Positions 1 through 11,430 of a stretch of DNA of 64,000 nucleotides are shown here, one piece after another; the first letter of the stretch is position 1, and each line of letters begins with the position of its first letter. The position numbers and the translations under genes are program-made. The stretch spans positions 444,729-508,728 of the forward strand of contig VYZI01000194.1 in the NCBI GenBank assembly GCA_013397695.1. Reading direction: 5' to 3'. Origin of the DNA: Centropus unirufus. Taxonomy: Eukaryota; Chordata; Aves; Cuculiformes; Centropidae. The notes beneath the pieces were generated by a model that worked only from the letters and a program-made list of their open reading frames with translations, had not been told where the DNA came from and ran no database searches.

Positions 1-674
1 ACAAGCAATCTAGGTAGGAGCATCTGTGCTTGCTCCTTGAGTTCCTTTGAGTTTCCCGGTTAGCTTTTGCTGTGCTAAGACTAAAATTGTTTGGAAATCA
101 CTGCCTGTAGATGTAGGGGTTTTCTTACCTACTGGCAAGGCCTGGAGCTATTTGAGATGTTGAACAATTTGTGGCTTCAGAGCTCAGTTGTGGTGCCGGC
201 TTTGTACAGATAAATATAGAACCTGTGGCATTTTCAAAAGGCATTTGGAACAGCTCTTCAATACAAGCACTTTCAGCAGAGATTAAACACATTATTTGGG
301 TTTTCTGCTTAAAAAAAAAAATCACTTAAAAAATTGGCAGAAATACCATTTTCTTCAAATAAGAAAGTTCTTTTTCCCCAAATTGAGGCTGACAATTGGC
401 AGATCTTCACAAAGACAATTTTTTTAATCTTTCCCCTCTCTCTTCCTCTACCCCTTCATTTCAAAATAACCTTCAAGAAAAAAGGCAGGACACAGCGATG
501 TGTCAGATGCTGATTAAAATTTTTCACTCCTTGAACGGAAGGCTTTACATTTTAACTAACTGTATCAGATAAAATGCTATCACACCCCTACACAAGAAAT
601 AAACACACAAGAAACAGGACACATATGTTTCTCGAAGTCACTCCTTAGAAGTCCTACTGAAGAAAATGAAACAC

Positions 675-1047
675 AATATAAATAAAGACCTTTATTAAAA
701 TAACTTTGAATATTATATGAAATTTAATATTGTATAATATAGTTGCAAAACCCCTGGTATTAACAGGATGTGACACACGTGAAGAGAGGATGTTAATATA
801 CATATAAATAGAAAAGCTAAAATGTGTTTGACCGTGATATATTAAATGGCTACATAAATGTGACCATAATTAGGATAATACATGATTTTGTATTCCTCAA
901 GCAGTACCTTCTAAAGCAGTATACATAGTAAATGGCTTTTACCTCTAGTGTCTGCTTTCTTACGAGTAAAAGGAGATGCGTAGGAATATTATAGGCACAT
1001 GCAAAAACAATGTAAAAGATATAAAAACGGAGGAAGAAGCCAGGGAC
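675..1047 (-). other. Probable 3'UTR of the minus-strand gene
   Basis: This AT-rich stretch follows the TAA of the last exon on the minus strand. It holds no open frame of note. It contains minus-strand poly(A) signals ATTAAA at 723-728 and AATAAA at 691-696, and the first GU-rich stretch beyond them lies at about 580-632. The left boundary is approximate: cleavage is expected 10-30 nt beyond the hexamer, at roughly 661-681. Confidence 0.42.
691..696 (-). terminator. Poly(A) signal AATAAA (minus strand)
   Basis: This canonical hexamer lies about 350 nt beyond the stop codon at 1048-1050. On the minus strand, bases 632-580 are rich in GU (tgtgtttatttcttgtgt), as expected of a downstream element, though somewhat far from the hexamer. 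A variant ATTAAA at 723-728 is a second candidate. Confidence 0.45.
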
Positions 1048-1150
1048 TTATTTGTTCTTGGCTGCCAGAGGCTTACGGCTGATCTTCTTTGACTTGTCAT
1101 TGTTCTTCTTTGGAGGTTCAGGATTCGCCTGCATGTGTCTGCCATAAAGA
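1048..1150 (-). CDS. Last coding exon (C-terminal tail and stop) of an unidentified minus-strand gene
   Basis: On the minus strand a strong acceptor (tctcatttccttgcag) is followed by one base completing a codon and then 33 codons and TAA. The reading begins LYGRHMQANPEPPKK and continues through NNDKSKKISRKPLAAKNK to the stop. The tail is hydrophilic and strongly basic (about ten Lys plus three Arg and a His), as is common at unstructured C-termini. The incoming phase (one base needed) matches the outgoing phase of the exon at 62285-62417, so the two can join as ...SETYK-Y-LYGRH.... A longer frame also crosses this spot, but it starts inside the exon and runs through the 3'UTR, so I take the acceptor-defined frame. 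The tail resembles nothing I can name with confidence. Alternatives are that it ends a different minus-strand gene, or is a chance acceptor plus a short basic frame. Confidence 0.5.
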
Positions 1151-2830
1151 CTGCAAGGAAATGAGACAAAGAATATTTGTCATACAAGCATTAAGCAAAG
1201 GCTTTTACTCTGCAGCGCGTTAAACAATGCATCCAGTTACTAGAAATAAAAAAGGAAGGTCATTACTTTGTCTCATCACACTATTTTCCATTAGATCCCG
1301 TGCTGCAGTCCATAATATTAGTTTTTTTGTGGCCGATGAAGAGGGTAACATTAGGAAGAGCAGGCCTTCAGAGCACAGAAGGAACAACCAGTTTTTCTGT
1401 CAGAAACTAGCAACCTTTATTCTGCAGTTATGGGTTTAAAGCTCAGAAGGCTGCAAGGATGTGTATTCGAGTCGACAGTGACAAAAATTGGGTTGAACTG
1501 GCGAGACAGAGTGCCCACTTAGAGCAAAGCGAGCATCATCCCTAACCAGAAAACCCATGGGCTTGATAATGTGACAGAGAGCAATGGTGCCACGGCCGCC
1601 TTTGCTGCTCACACATGATTGATAGTACTGGGACAGCTACCAACACATCACTGCCACATTAGTAAGTACCACTGATTAAATGTTGACAAAGTACCCTACA
1701 ATTAAGACGGCTAGCGTTCAGGACGGAGCTAAATAGACTCCATGGCTGAGAGGATCTCGCTAAATATCACATGGTAATTAATAGATAATTTATGAGTAAT
1801 CCTGATTAAACTAAATTAAAGATGTACCCAAAATAAACACAGCTCAAACTTAACTTCCCTTACTGACATAAAGTGCTTTTGGAAGATGTATTTTGTGGAG
1901 GTGTCAATGTATCTAGAAGGGAACAAAGATGAGCTTTGTTTCTGCTCATTCAGCTGTATGAACACTGGTGATGTTCACACCAACACTGGAATCCCTCTGT
2001 ATGGTGCCCCCTGCTAATAATTCAGCCCGATGCTGGCGCCTTGCCCATACCAGGCTGTTGCCACTCCAGTTGGACTTCTACCACTTGCTAGGAATTCTGC
2101 TACTGAAGAATAAAACAGCACCAGTTCCCACAGCAGCCTTTCTTGTGCCATTGCAACTCTGCCTTTTGGCGGACTTTGTCAAGAAACGGGACAGATCCAG
2201 GGGCTTGAGGGTGAGAAACACTGAGTCTTCCTAGAACTGCCTTTTGACATGTCAAAATCCGGATGAGCAGCTGGCAGCACTGTTGCCACAGAGCTCCAAT
2301 CCTGCATCTTCATGTGTCTGGGGCACACAGCAGATCCCAGCTGTTGCAGGTGGGATCCCCTGGATCCATCACACACCCACTCCCATGCACTACTCCGTGC
2401 TGCAGTCCATGTATGTAGCTTGCATGTCTGTCCAGCCCTGGCTGCAAACAAGGGTCAGGTACAGATCCTTTTGCTAATTTTGCTTAGTCATGTCAGGACA
2501 GACTTAGTCATGCTAAGTTGCTGCTTATCCAGAAAGCGCGACTTTATGTACAGGTATGTACTTATGTATCAGCCTGAGCAAGTATCTTGATGATAAAGTG
2601 AGTCTTTATTTACGTTGACCTCTTCTGCTTTGCAGGCTAAAATTAATTTTGGCAGAGGACCGCCCCCCCCCTTCTACTGGGCCAGGTGGACTATGCAGTC
2701 AACTGCGTGTAAAAGATATTTAACCAGGATCCAAACAGATAAAAAATACTCTTGAATTACTCTGCTACAAGGTATGGCTACAAAGGGGCTATTTATGTCA
2801 GATACAGAGAGATTTCAGCAGACATACATT
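1151..2830. other. Non-coding stretch (presumed intron), with candidate conserved block
   Basis: No exon is supported. The part at about 1560-1840 is rich in TAAT-core words (GGTAATTAATAGATAATTTA, CCTGATTAAACTAAATTAAA) and looks more constrained than its surroundings. A C9 run lies at 2663-2671. Short frames at 1968-2590 on both strands overlap one another and show no splice or protein signal. Confidence 0.5.
1560..1840. promoter_or_regulatory. Candidate conserved non-coding element, homeodomain-type words
   Basis: This is a repeat-free block with clustered TAAT/ATTA cores (1780-1822), TGATTAAA twice, and CTGGGACAGC. It lies about 0.4 kb upstream of the last exon, in the presumed final intron. 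The call rests on motif density only. Confidence 0.22.
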
Positions 2831-3115
2831 ACTCTCTACAGCTTCCTGAGGAGAGGAAGTGGGGAGGGATATGTTGGCCTCTTCTCCCTGGTATCCAGGG
2901 ATAGGATGTGTGGGAATGGTTCAAAGCTGTACCACGGGAGGTTTGGACAGGATATGATGCAGCTTTTCTTTACCGAGAGGGAGGTTAAAACCTGCTTCCT
3001 AGAGGGGTGAGGTATGCCCCAAGGCTGTCAGTGTTTAAGAGGCAATGCTTTAACTTTTCAGGCAGGACTGGCCAGTTCACTGTAGGTCCCTTCCCACTGA
3101 ATTCTCTTCTCTCCT
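2831..3115 (+). mobile_element. CR1 LINE 3' fragment (plus strand)
   Basis: The segment starts at CTCTACAGCTTCCTGAGGAG and runs through typical CR1 3' text (GGCCTCTTCTCCCTGGTATC, GGGAATGGTTCAAAGCTG, GGGAGGTTTGGACAGGATAT) to GTAGGTCCCTTCCCACTGAA. It corresponds to the last part of the reverse transcriptase frame and the 3'UTR. Several internal deletions are visible, for example where the GGAACAGG segment is expected. The C-rich run just before it (2663-2671) is separate. It is a 5'-truncated, degraded copy. Confidence 0.82.
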
Positions 3116-6100
3116 CTTTCTCTTTTTCAGGAGGTTAAAAGACGCCCTGAGCTTTACTTAGCTGTAGCTGGAAGGTGCTTCCAAGCTGGAGCTCCTGAAC
3201 AGGATTAGAGCTTCTCATGGGGTAGAGTGGAGAGGTAGCACTCGCTTCCACCTCCTCAGCAGCTGCAGCTTTCCATCATGCTGCTAGAGAGGCTGCTGTC
3301 AAGGCGCACTGTGCCCCAAACAGCCTTGCTCAAGGAAAGCACAACTGTAAACTACGACATTACCTCACCTTACTGAAATTTTATGTGTGCCACCACCCAC
3401 TGTCAACAAGAGATCAGATGCCATTTCCCGATGAACACAGAGAGCCCTGACCCTCTGTGGTAACCGCACGCTTACCATTGGCTACAATACACGTATTTTT
3501 CTTTTCACAAGAGATAGAGCCCCAACAGCACAAGGCTGTATTTTATCCAAGTACACAGCATGCATACTAATCAAACATCCATCCTAAATAACTGCCCTGT
3601 TTTGGGAGGCGTTAAACGAGTTGAGGGAGGGAAGATATGGAAGGAGATGTTTCAGTATCAGGAAATGCCATCACTGTGGAGGAGCACAGAACTGTCAGGC
3701 AAGGAGACTGTCCCGCCAGGAATGGATCCAGGGTAGAAAAAGTCAGGGATCTCAATGATACACAGCACAGCATTTGAACCACTGTCAGTAATCAATTTGT
3801 AACTCTGAGCAGTTGGTTACAGAGAGATGGAAATGCAGGTTCAAATTTGTGAACACCAATAGTTAGTAAAATACTAAATTAACATTTACATTGTTTTTTT
3901 GGCTTTAGAGAAAAATGCACGTTGGAGTAGAATGAAAGGTTTTTCCTACAACAAAGTCCCCACTCAGAACTTTAAGCAGTGAATTAACAGAGAAACCACT
4001 GTTTCGCTGTATCTGAGCACAAAAACCTGTGTGGATAGGAACAGAATTTCCCTGTCACTGTCTTGTCCTTCACCTCCTGCCGCCTCCCAGCTCATTTGCT
4101 CTCTAACTACCAACGCAGAGAGGACTCCAACAGTTTTAGTGGTTTTCAAGGGTTACATTCCCTTTTTTTTGGCTCAGGTTGGTTTAGGCTCCACCTCTTT
4201 TTTTTGAGACTTCATAGGAATTTCCCTCTCATCTTTCTGAATTTCTGGCATTCATTCTGCCTCTAATTTCCTGCTTTCTCAGTGCAAATGTTCAACTTCA
4301 TGGACTGACAGAACTCGGGTTAATGAACTAATTCTGACGTAAAAGGGTGTGGTGGGAATTCTACTGACTAGACAGATGCTTTTGAAGTGCACAAAGCGAT
4401 GACTGACAATTTTGAATGAACGTAGAGTTCTGATAAAGTCTCTTGGGCAATGCCTTCTGACTGTGAAATAAAGTTGAGGCCACCGCATGTGCTAAGCAGT
4501 AAAAATCCCAATTGACCTTTTAAGTGCTTTTGGTAGCAATTTTTCTTTGATATTTGCTCCTTATGATATTCCGTGCTACTGGTGCTCAATCAGTTCCCCC
4601 CACCCCATGCAAATACTCTGCCAGGAGTAGGAGATGTGCATGAGTTGCAGACCTATGCAGCACTTTTACATTCTTTCTACTTCTTCTCATGTCCAACCAC
4701 TTCTATTGGCATATGCACCGGTTTCATTCAGGAAAATAATTAGAGTTTGAAATAAGCAAATTAAATATATCTACTTAGGTTTCTCTGGTGAGATTTCAAG
4801 GAGGTTTCAGCTGCACATTGCTGTCTCCAGTGAAGAGAAGTGCTTTACAATCTATCACAGTAGTCTGCTACGCAAAGAGCAAGGATCAGACTTATTTAGA
4901 TTGTACAAGCCTTCACAGACAGGGACTCTCTCTTGTGTTTGTACACATCAATTACAAGGAGACATATGGTGTCACAACAACATTTAAATACAATAGCGAC
5001 TGTGATAATGCCTCTGGGACAGAATTTGCCTTCTGGTACACTAGGGAAAAGAGAATTCAAATATTTTCCATGAACTTCTGGTACAACAACAGACACCACT
5101 TCTGTAGTGGTTTAAAAAAAAACAAACAGAAAACCAGAAAAAAACCCCAAAACTAAGAAAAAAAACTGATGGAGCTGATCTGCACAGAGAAGCAACTACC
5201 TGAATCACATGAGACCCTCCAATCTATTTGCAGTATTAGACGTGGAGTTTACATACACCATCCTTAATGGTTTTGATACCTACTGGAAGGATGTAACCAC
5301 AGAAACCATAGCCTGCACATCACCACGTGTCAGCCAAGCTGACTGTGGACATGTTCTTGCTCTGGCATGACTGCAAAGTCGAATGTGTTAGACACTCAAA
5401 CTCGTATGACTAGATCCTCAGCGAAGGCAGATGCTCTCCATAAACAAAGGAATATTGAGGCAGACTGAGGCTACAGTTTAAAGGTAGATTTGTGAAGTAA
5501 GGGCTGATAATACATATATTGCAGCACCTTCACACTTGATACTGTGGAACGTCATCTGTTCATGGGGCTGGTATATCTCTGAGCAGGACATTACATATCG
5601 CTCACAGACCAAAATCTCAGCTGAAGAGTAAAACCTGGAGTGCAAATAAATATTTGAGATGTTTGCAGCTTGCAGTAACAATCAGAAACCAGTTGTTATA
5701 AACACAGTTCACAAATTGCTGAACCTTTGTAGACTGAGAAGCTAGAGTATTGCATGCAGCCTTCTCATTATATTAAAGTGAGATAGGAGATTAAATGCAA
5801 GACTGGAAGCACAGAAAGCCTTCAGAAAGAGGTTTCCAGTTACTTCTTCCCATGTATATATTTTTCAAAGCAAATATCTCTCATGAACATAAATGTTTCC
5901 ATGTATGCAAATATGAACATAAACAAAATCTCCCTGCATGCTCTATCTGCCCCACTGGAAGTAACAAATGAGAGCACTATGGCTGCTGCAGCAAAACTAA
6001 CAATATCAAGTGAGAAAGATGCTCATTAAACTTCATCATTCTGTCTACTTTAATGATGCTTTCACTTAATAAAAATTCCCCAAGCAGTTGCAAGGATATT

Positions 6101-6730
6101 AGGCAAGGTCTTTGGTTATGTATCAGGGGTCTAAGCTGTCACTAGGAAGCATGCAGTTCAGGAGGGGCATTCCCTAGAGGAAAGAGTGAATACAGCTTTC
6201 TTGTAATAAATTCAAAGAGAATCAATAACCACAGCCTGCCACATTACTTAAGCATTTAGGAAAGTAGGTGATCCTTCTAAATTAAACTACAAATTGCTAA
6301 ATGTTGCAATTTACAGCACAAGATCAGGCATGGAGCCTTGTACCTCGAAAGCATGCAGTCTTGCTACCAAAATCTCTGAATTTAAAGAAGTACTGTAGTT
6401 AAAATTCATGAAGTTCATAAGAGCCCCTTTCAAAAACCACCTTCAGCACAACTGCCTCCAATTTTTCTCTCTCGTACAACAAAACACTCACTAGCTGAAG
6501 GCTACATGCTCCCAGAGATGAAAAGAATGAGCTTTTGTAAACGAGCCGAACCAGTGTGAGGTGTTTGATGTGCACATTAGTTTTACTGAACATTTGCAAA
6601 GAGGAATTTAAAGAATGAGCCATAAGAAATTCTGCTAGGTTTGGCTGGGACGCAATTAGTTTTCTTCATAGAGGCCGGGATGGGGCTGTGGTTTGGATCT
6701 GTACTAAAACCAGTCCTGATAATACAGGGA
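3116..6730. other. Non-coding stretch (presumed intron)
   Basis: I see no exon and no clear repeat. There is a T-rich tract at 4160-4207, an A-rich tract at 5114-5165, and a short hairpin (ACCACT/AGTGGT) at 5095-5111. Octamer words ATGCAAAT occur at 4607-4614 and 5905-5912, about the number expected by chance. Confidence 0.5.
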
Positions 6731-7319
6731 TGTTTTAGTTATTGCTGAGCCATGCTTACACAGAGTCAAGGCCCTTTCTGCTCCTCACACCACCCCACAA
6801 GTGAGGAGGCTGGGGGTGCACAAGGAAGCTGGGAGGGGACACAGCTGGCCCCAACTGACCGAAGGGATATCCCACCCCATATGACATCATGCTTAGCACA
6901 TAAAGTAGGGGGAAGAAGGCGGAAGGTGGGAACATTTGGAGTGATGGCTTTTGTCTTCCCAAGCAATGGCTATGTGTGATGGAGCCCTGCTTTCCTGGAG
7001 ATGGCTGAACACTGGCCTGCCAATGAGAAATAACAAATGAGACCCTTGTTTTGCATGTGCACAGCTTTTGTTTTACCTATTAAATTGTCTTTATCTCAAT
7101 CCATGAGTTCTGTTACTTCTGCTGTCTTTCTGATGATGGGGACTAGTGAAGGAATGCCATATTTTGCTTTGCTTGCATGTGTGGCTTTTGCTTTACCTAT
7201 TTCACTGTCTTTATCTCAGCCACGGGTTTTCTCACTTGGAACCTTCTGATTCTCTCTCCCACCCCCATGGGACAATGAGCACGTGTCTGGGTGGTGCTTG
7301 GCTGGGTTAAACCATGACA
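6731..7319 (+). mobile_element. Solo LTR, avian ERVL-like
   Basis: The 589-bp element begins TGTTTTAGTTATTGCTGAGC and ends GGGTTAAACCATGACA, matching from memory the ends of avian ERVL-type LTRs. GGGA flanks both sides (6727-6730 and 7320-7323). The match extends to CAGGGA if the LTR's terminal CA is shared, consistent with a target-site duplication whose exact length is ambiguous. A TATA-like ACATAAAG is near 6899 and a TATTAAA poly(A)-type word near 7079. A segment of about 65 bp (TTGCATGTG...CTTTATCTCA...) occurs twice, at about 7051-7117 and 7173-7235, so the 3' part carries an internal duplication. No internal retroviral sequence or second LTR is adjacent, so recombination to a solo LTR is the natural explanation. 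It is in the opposite orientation to the presumed host gene. Confidence 0.72.
7051..7235 (+). repeat. Imperfect tandem duplication inside the LTR
   Basis: Two diverged copies of a roughly 65-bp unit are spaced about 122 bp apart. Shared words are TTGCATGTG, GCTTTTG, TTTTACCTATT or CTTTACCTATT, and TGTCTTTATCTCA. The first copy keeps TATTAAA; in the second this is TATTTCA, so only the first retains the poly(A)-like hexamer. Confidence 0.6.
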
Positions 7320-10300
7320 GGGATACAGTGCTCTCCCTTTATATCTGTAATAAACCTATAGGATGAGTATACAGAATGAAAAGGACTTGCACAGTTAAAT
7401 ATGAGCCTGGAAAGATGCTACCTCCAGGTAAGTACTGGAAGCTTTTCACAAAGGTGAAACATTCCAGCACAGCTCGCTTTTCCAAAAGCTCGAGCCTTGG
7501 TTCGAGTGGGTATTTAATGCTCAGATGCAGCTTCAAATGTGGGTATATTTACAGTGGCCTCAGCAGCTCCGCAGTGAAGCAGGAAAGAGGAAAGGCTGCA
7601 TCTGTGGTGATAACAATAGAGGTCTGTTAGAGTTTGTCTTTATTGCCCACTCACGCTCCAGTACGGCTAACGCTTCAGATTGCCCCAAATCGCCACACTC
7701 CAGAGCCCAGCCCCAGGACACTCTGAAGTGTAACAACCTGTGTTAGTTTTCTATTACCTCCATCTGCTCAAAAAAACCTTTATAAACCAATGTTCTGCAG
7801 AGTTTGCCCAGGCATCACTCTCCCTAATCCCCCCAAGTCCTGCCCTTTACCTTTTAGAGAGATTTTCTGTATTAGCAGAAATCCCTAATTCCCTCAAATG
7901 CTTTTTGGGGTTTTCACCCCCAGAAAAACCGTGCGGAGGAGCTGATCACCTCTTCCCTGCTTGGTTTCGCTCTTTTTTTTTGAAGCTGATATCATTTCTT
8001 ACAGATGAAATTAAGCCAGAGAGGATTCAGTACAGACGGAGAGCTAGGTAACCAAGCCCATGCTGCAGTCAGTGAAGATCTAGCTAGTAAAAACAGTGGA
8101 GTAGAGAGATTTTTGAGTGACTACATACCAGTGATGCTGTGAAATGCTCAGTTGCTATACTCTGTTACAGATTTCCACCAACTTCAGTGGACAGTTGGTA
8201 GCTAGCTGACGTAGACATGCACATTTAGACATTTTAAAATGCTAGATGAAGTCCACCCAGAGCAGCCACTCCCTCTCTTTTCCCACTTTGCATGCTCTCA
8301 CAAGCTGTTAGCTCCCTCACATTGTAGACTACACTGAGTCATACAGTTCAGCGTTGACTTACTGTGAATTCCTGCCTAAAACATTCCAAATCTCAATAAG
8401 CAAAAAAAAGTATTCTGCCAAAACTGTCCTGGAGCTCACAATCTCAGCGATTGTGGAGAAGGTGCATCCTTCAAAATAAGCCCATTCATCTCATCTGTCT
8501 CCTACTGGCCACTTCCATCTTTCAATTCCCCAGAGGGTTCCACTCTGCTGGATACCTCAGCCCCAGTCTTTCCACTTCACGTTTGCTGTGCCATATGCCT
8601 GGAGAAGAGAAAGATTTAACCTCTACATACCATGCTTCCCGACCTCTTTCCCTACAGGCTCCTGCCAGAGATGGACCCTGACACGACGGCCTTCTGTCCT
8701 GATCTCAGGAACTCCCTACGGTGCTCCTCACAGTAACATAGTCCTGCCGTGACCACTCAGCAGCCCAGTGGCAAAGGGAAAATGGTCCAGTCAGACATAG
8801 GAGACACCTCAGGGGAGATGTGCCTGCCTGGGGAGATTTGTGCTGAGGTAATTATGATTTCCAAACACCTGCTCTCCTTTAGGGCTGACAATTCCCGGAT
8901 AATTTGAATTCTGCCAGACATGTCCACTCTTAAATTGGTAAATTTAACCCCTGCTTCTTTGAACTCACCATCTTACCTGTTAAGGAGAACTAATTAACTT
9001 TCTTCAGAAAGGCATTCCAAGTAGGTGTTAAGCATGTCTTTAATTAATAAACAGTAAGAAAACCTTCTCCTTATATTCTCTGAGGCTAGCAGCCTTTTGA
9101 AGCGGGTACTTTAAATGAGAAGCTTGTTAGGGGAGCACAGCTGGAAGGTCATAGAAGCCCAGCAAAATTGAAAAGTGTTTTTTAAGGAAAATGTACAGGC
9201 CAAGATTTGCAAAACTGGCTGATGGCTTTGTATACCCAACTGGAAAGACCTTTCAATAAATGTGGCTTTTGGCAGAGAGGGTTTTGAAAGCATATGGAAC
9301 ACCAGCACCTGCTTTCTGAAAGCCAGACCTATCTAAAATCCAGGGAGCCCAGCACTGAAAATCTCAGCTGTGATACAAAGCCAGAGACCTGCAAGGGGGG
9401 ACGTGGATGGAACTGTCAGAAAGATGGAAAGGAGACAATGTGCTTATGCTTATTGCTTTAAAAACAGAGACAAACACAAATTAAGATTTCATCTAGAGGA
9501 TTGTGCTGATAAAACAAACCACAGCCAGCCCAGCCTAGGAGATGACAGCCCGAAAGGACCAGGGAGAGAGTAATTTCATTTCTGCACCTGCACGGTCCTA
9601 TCAGACTGTCTCAGTTATGTGGAGTTTCTCAGCTGGGACTCACATCTTCAAGCCCATCCACGAAGGCTGATCTCTCTTCTCACGCTCCACTTTGAAGGGA
9701 TCAGTGAGTGGCTCAGCCCATGTGCAGACCAGCCCCTGAATCCACCCCAGGCACGGAGAAACTACATAGGTCAGAACTGGAAGTCCTCAAGGCTGAGAAT
9801 TCTCACAGATTCCAGTGGAATATTTTCCTATTGTTTTCTTTTCACAGCTCATATGATGCTTTCCCACTTACATTTCTCCAGAAAAATAAACCAATTTAGT
9901 GCCAGACACAGGCATCAGCTGCAAACCCTAAGGGCTGAGGTATCCCCCAGAACAAATGACATCCTCCATGTAATGAATGAGAAGGAATTAAGAGCTACAG
10001 AACACGCACAAACAGTCTCTACTTCTTTGGAAGAAGCCAGCACAGGTGGGTGCACCAGCAAAAAAAAATGCACCAGCAAGAAGAAAAAATACTACTCAAG
10101 TGAGAAGGAAATGTGTTCTATTTATGCAATCATCTGTACCAACACAACCGTTGTCTTTATGTGTTTATAATTCCATGAGCATACCATAGATAAACCAAAT
10201 GTTTGCTCTAATTCGCTGACCCATGTTGTTGGGTCCACATTGAGGGCCACCTGCCCACTCTCAAACTAATCCTGGACAGGCAGAAAACACGGTGCAGAAA

Positions 10301-11084
10301 AGATACCGGCATGCAGCACAATCACCTTCCTGGAGTCGGCTGAACAGCCTTCTTCAGTCTTCTGTTATTTTAATGTTGTTGTCCACATGGAGTCCTTTGG
10401 GCTTAAGTAAACCAGTGCTCATTTTCCTTTTTGAATGCCACACTAAGGGGCTTGCTGCTCAGATAAATCCCCTTACATAATCTTTATTATTGATTTACTG
10501 CATGCATTTTGCTGTGCACCTAATTAACATTAAAAAAAAAGGAAAACCGAGGGTAAAAATAGCAAAGTGCAAACCAAGGAACTTTCTGTAAGTTGTTTTA
10601 TGTCTGGCAGGTATGTATTTCTTTCCCAGTAACTATATAAAGTGCACCAATAAAATGTATAGAAGGGACTCTGGGGAAATACTGATACGCAGTCTTTTTT
10701 TCTTCTTTTCTTTTTTAAGCAAAGCTGAAGTGTCTGAGTTAATCTGAGCCATCTCTGCTGCACACTGAGGATGAACAATTTCCCTGACAGTCACTGGGAG
10801 AACATTCAGAGCACCGCAATTTCCCACACCCAGGGTTTATATAGCTGCTTCTCCCAGGCTGCCCACCTTCACCATCCCAGTCGGCTGCCTACTGCTCCTC
10901 GAAAGAGACGCAAAGACTGAACAGTGGCGAGGAACACTGTGATGTGGTGGGAAACTTGACCAACCTATCCCCGCCTTGAGGCTCTCAAAGGTGAAGGATT
11001 AAGGCCCAGCGCTGCCCTGGACAACCCAAGACAAGAAGACTCTTTCTGGAAGACTGTGCAAGCTCTGGGGAGCACTGTGTAAAG
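7320..11084. other. Non-coding stretch (presumed intron)
   Basis: I see no supported exon. The longest open frame of the window (183 codons, 9619-10170, plus) lies here but lacks recognisable protein features. Near 8990-9050 there is an AT-rich patch with TAATTAAC and TTAATTAATAAAC. Confidence 0.5.
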
Positions 11085-11430
11085 GGGGCATGGGACTTAC
11101 TGTGGGGTGTTTAGTAGGAATCTTGGCATGGAGCAAAGTATTTAAGAATTATACAGGACTTATGAGATATTTAGGGGAAGGATCAAGAGAGTGGAAGAGA
11201 AGGATCAAAGTGGATGGCAGAGAACAAGTGTTCTTCAAGCCAGACTAGCTGGTCACTAGGATGGACTGAGTCTTGGATACTGGTGAGACCAAGGGTCTGG
11301 GCCCAGGTCCTACGGATGCTGAGGGACTGGAGGGTGGTGAGACTGAATCTGAGGGCCTGATACTTGAAACACCAAGATCTGAAGCCAGGTACCAGCAGGG
11401 TCCCTGATACAGGGTTGCCCACGAGCATTT
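11085..11430. repeat. Possible degenerate LTR-like or internally repetitive tract
   Basis: This G- and purine-rich block is unlike its AT-rich surroundings. It contains partly repeated phrases (TGGTGAGACCAAGGGTCTGG near 11281 and TGGTGAGACTGAATCTGAGG near 11335; GGTCCTACGGATGC and GAAGCCAGGTACC). The texture resembles avian LTRs, but I find no clear TG...CA ends or target-site duplication. It could instead be an old tandem array. Confidence 0.28.

Noticed and set aside
4607..5912. Octamer words ATGCAAAT at 4607 and 5905
   Set aside because: Two or so copies of an 8-mer are expected by chance in AT-rich DNA of this length. There is no promoter context.
9619..10170. Longest open frame in the window (183 codons, plus strand)
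   Set aside because: The product has no recognisable domain, its end is a low-complexity run from an A-rich repeat of CACCAGCAA, and it lacks flanking splice sites. A frame of this size is plausible by chance in 64 kb.
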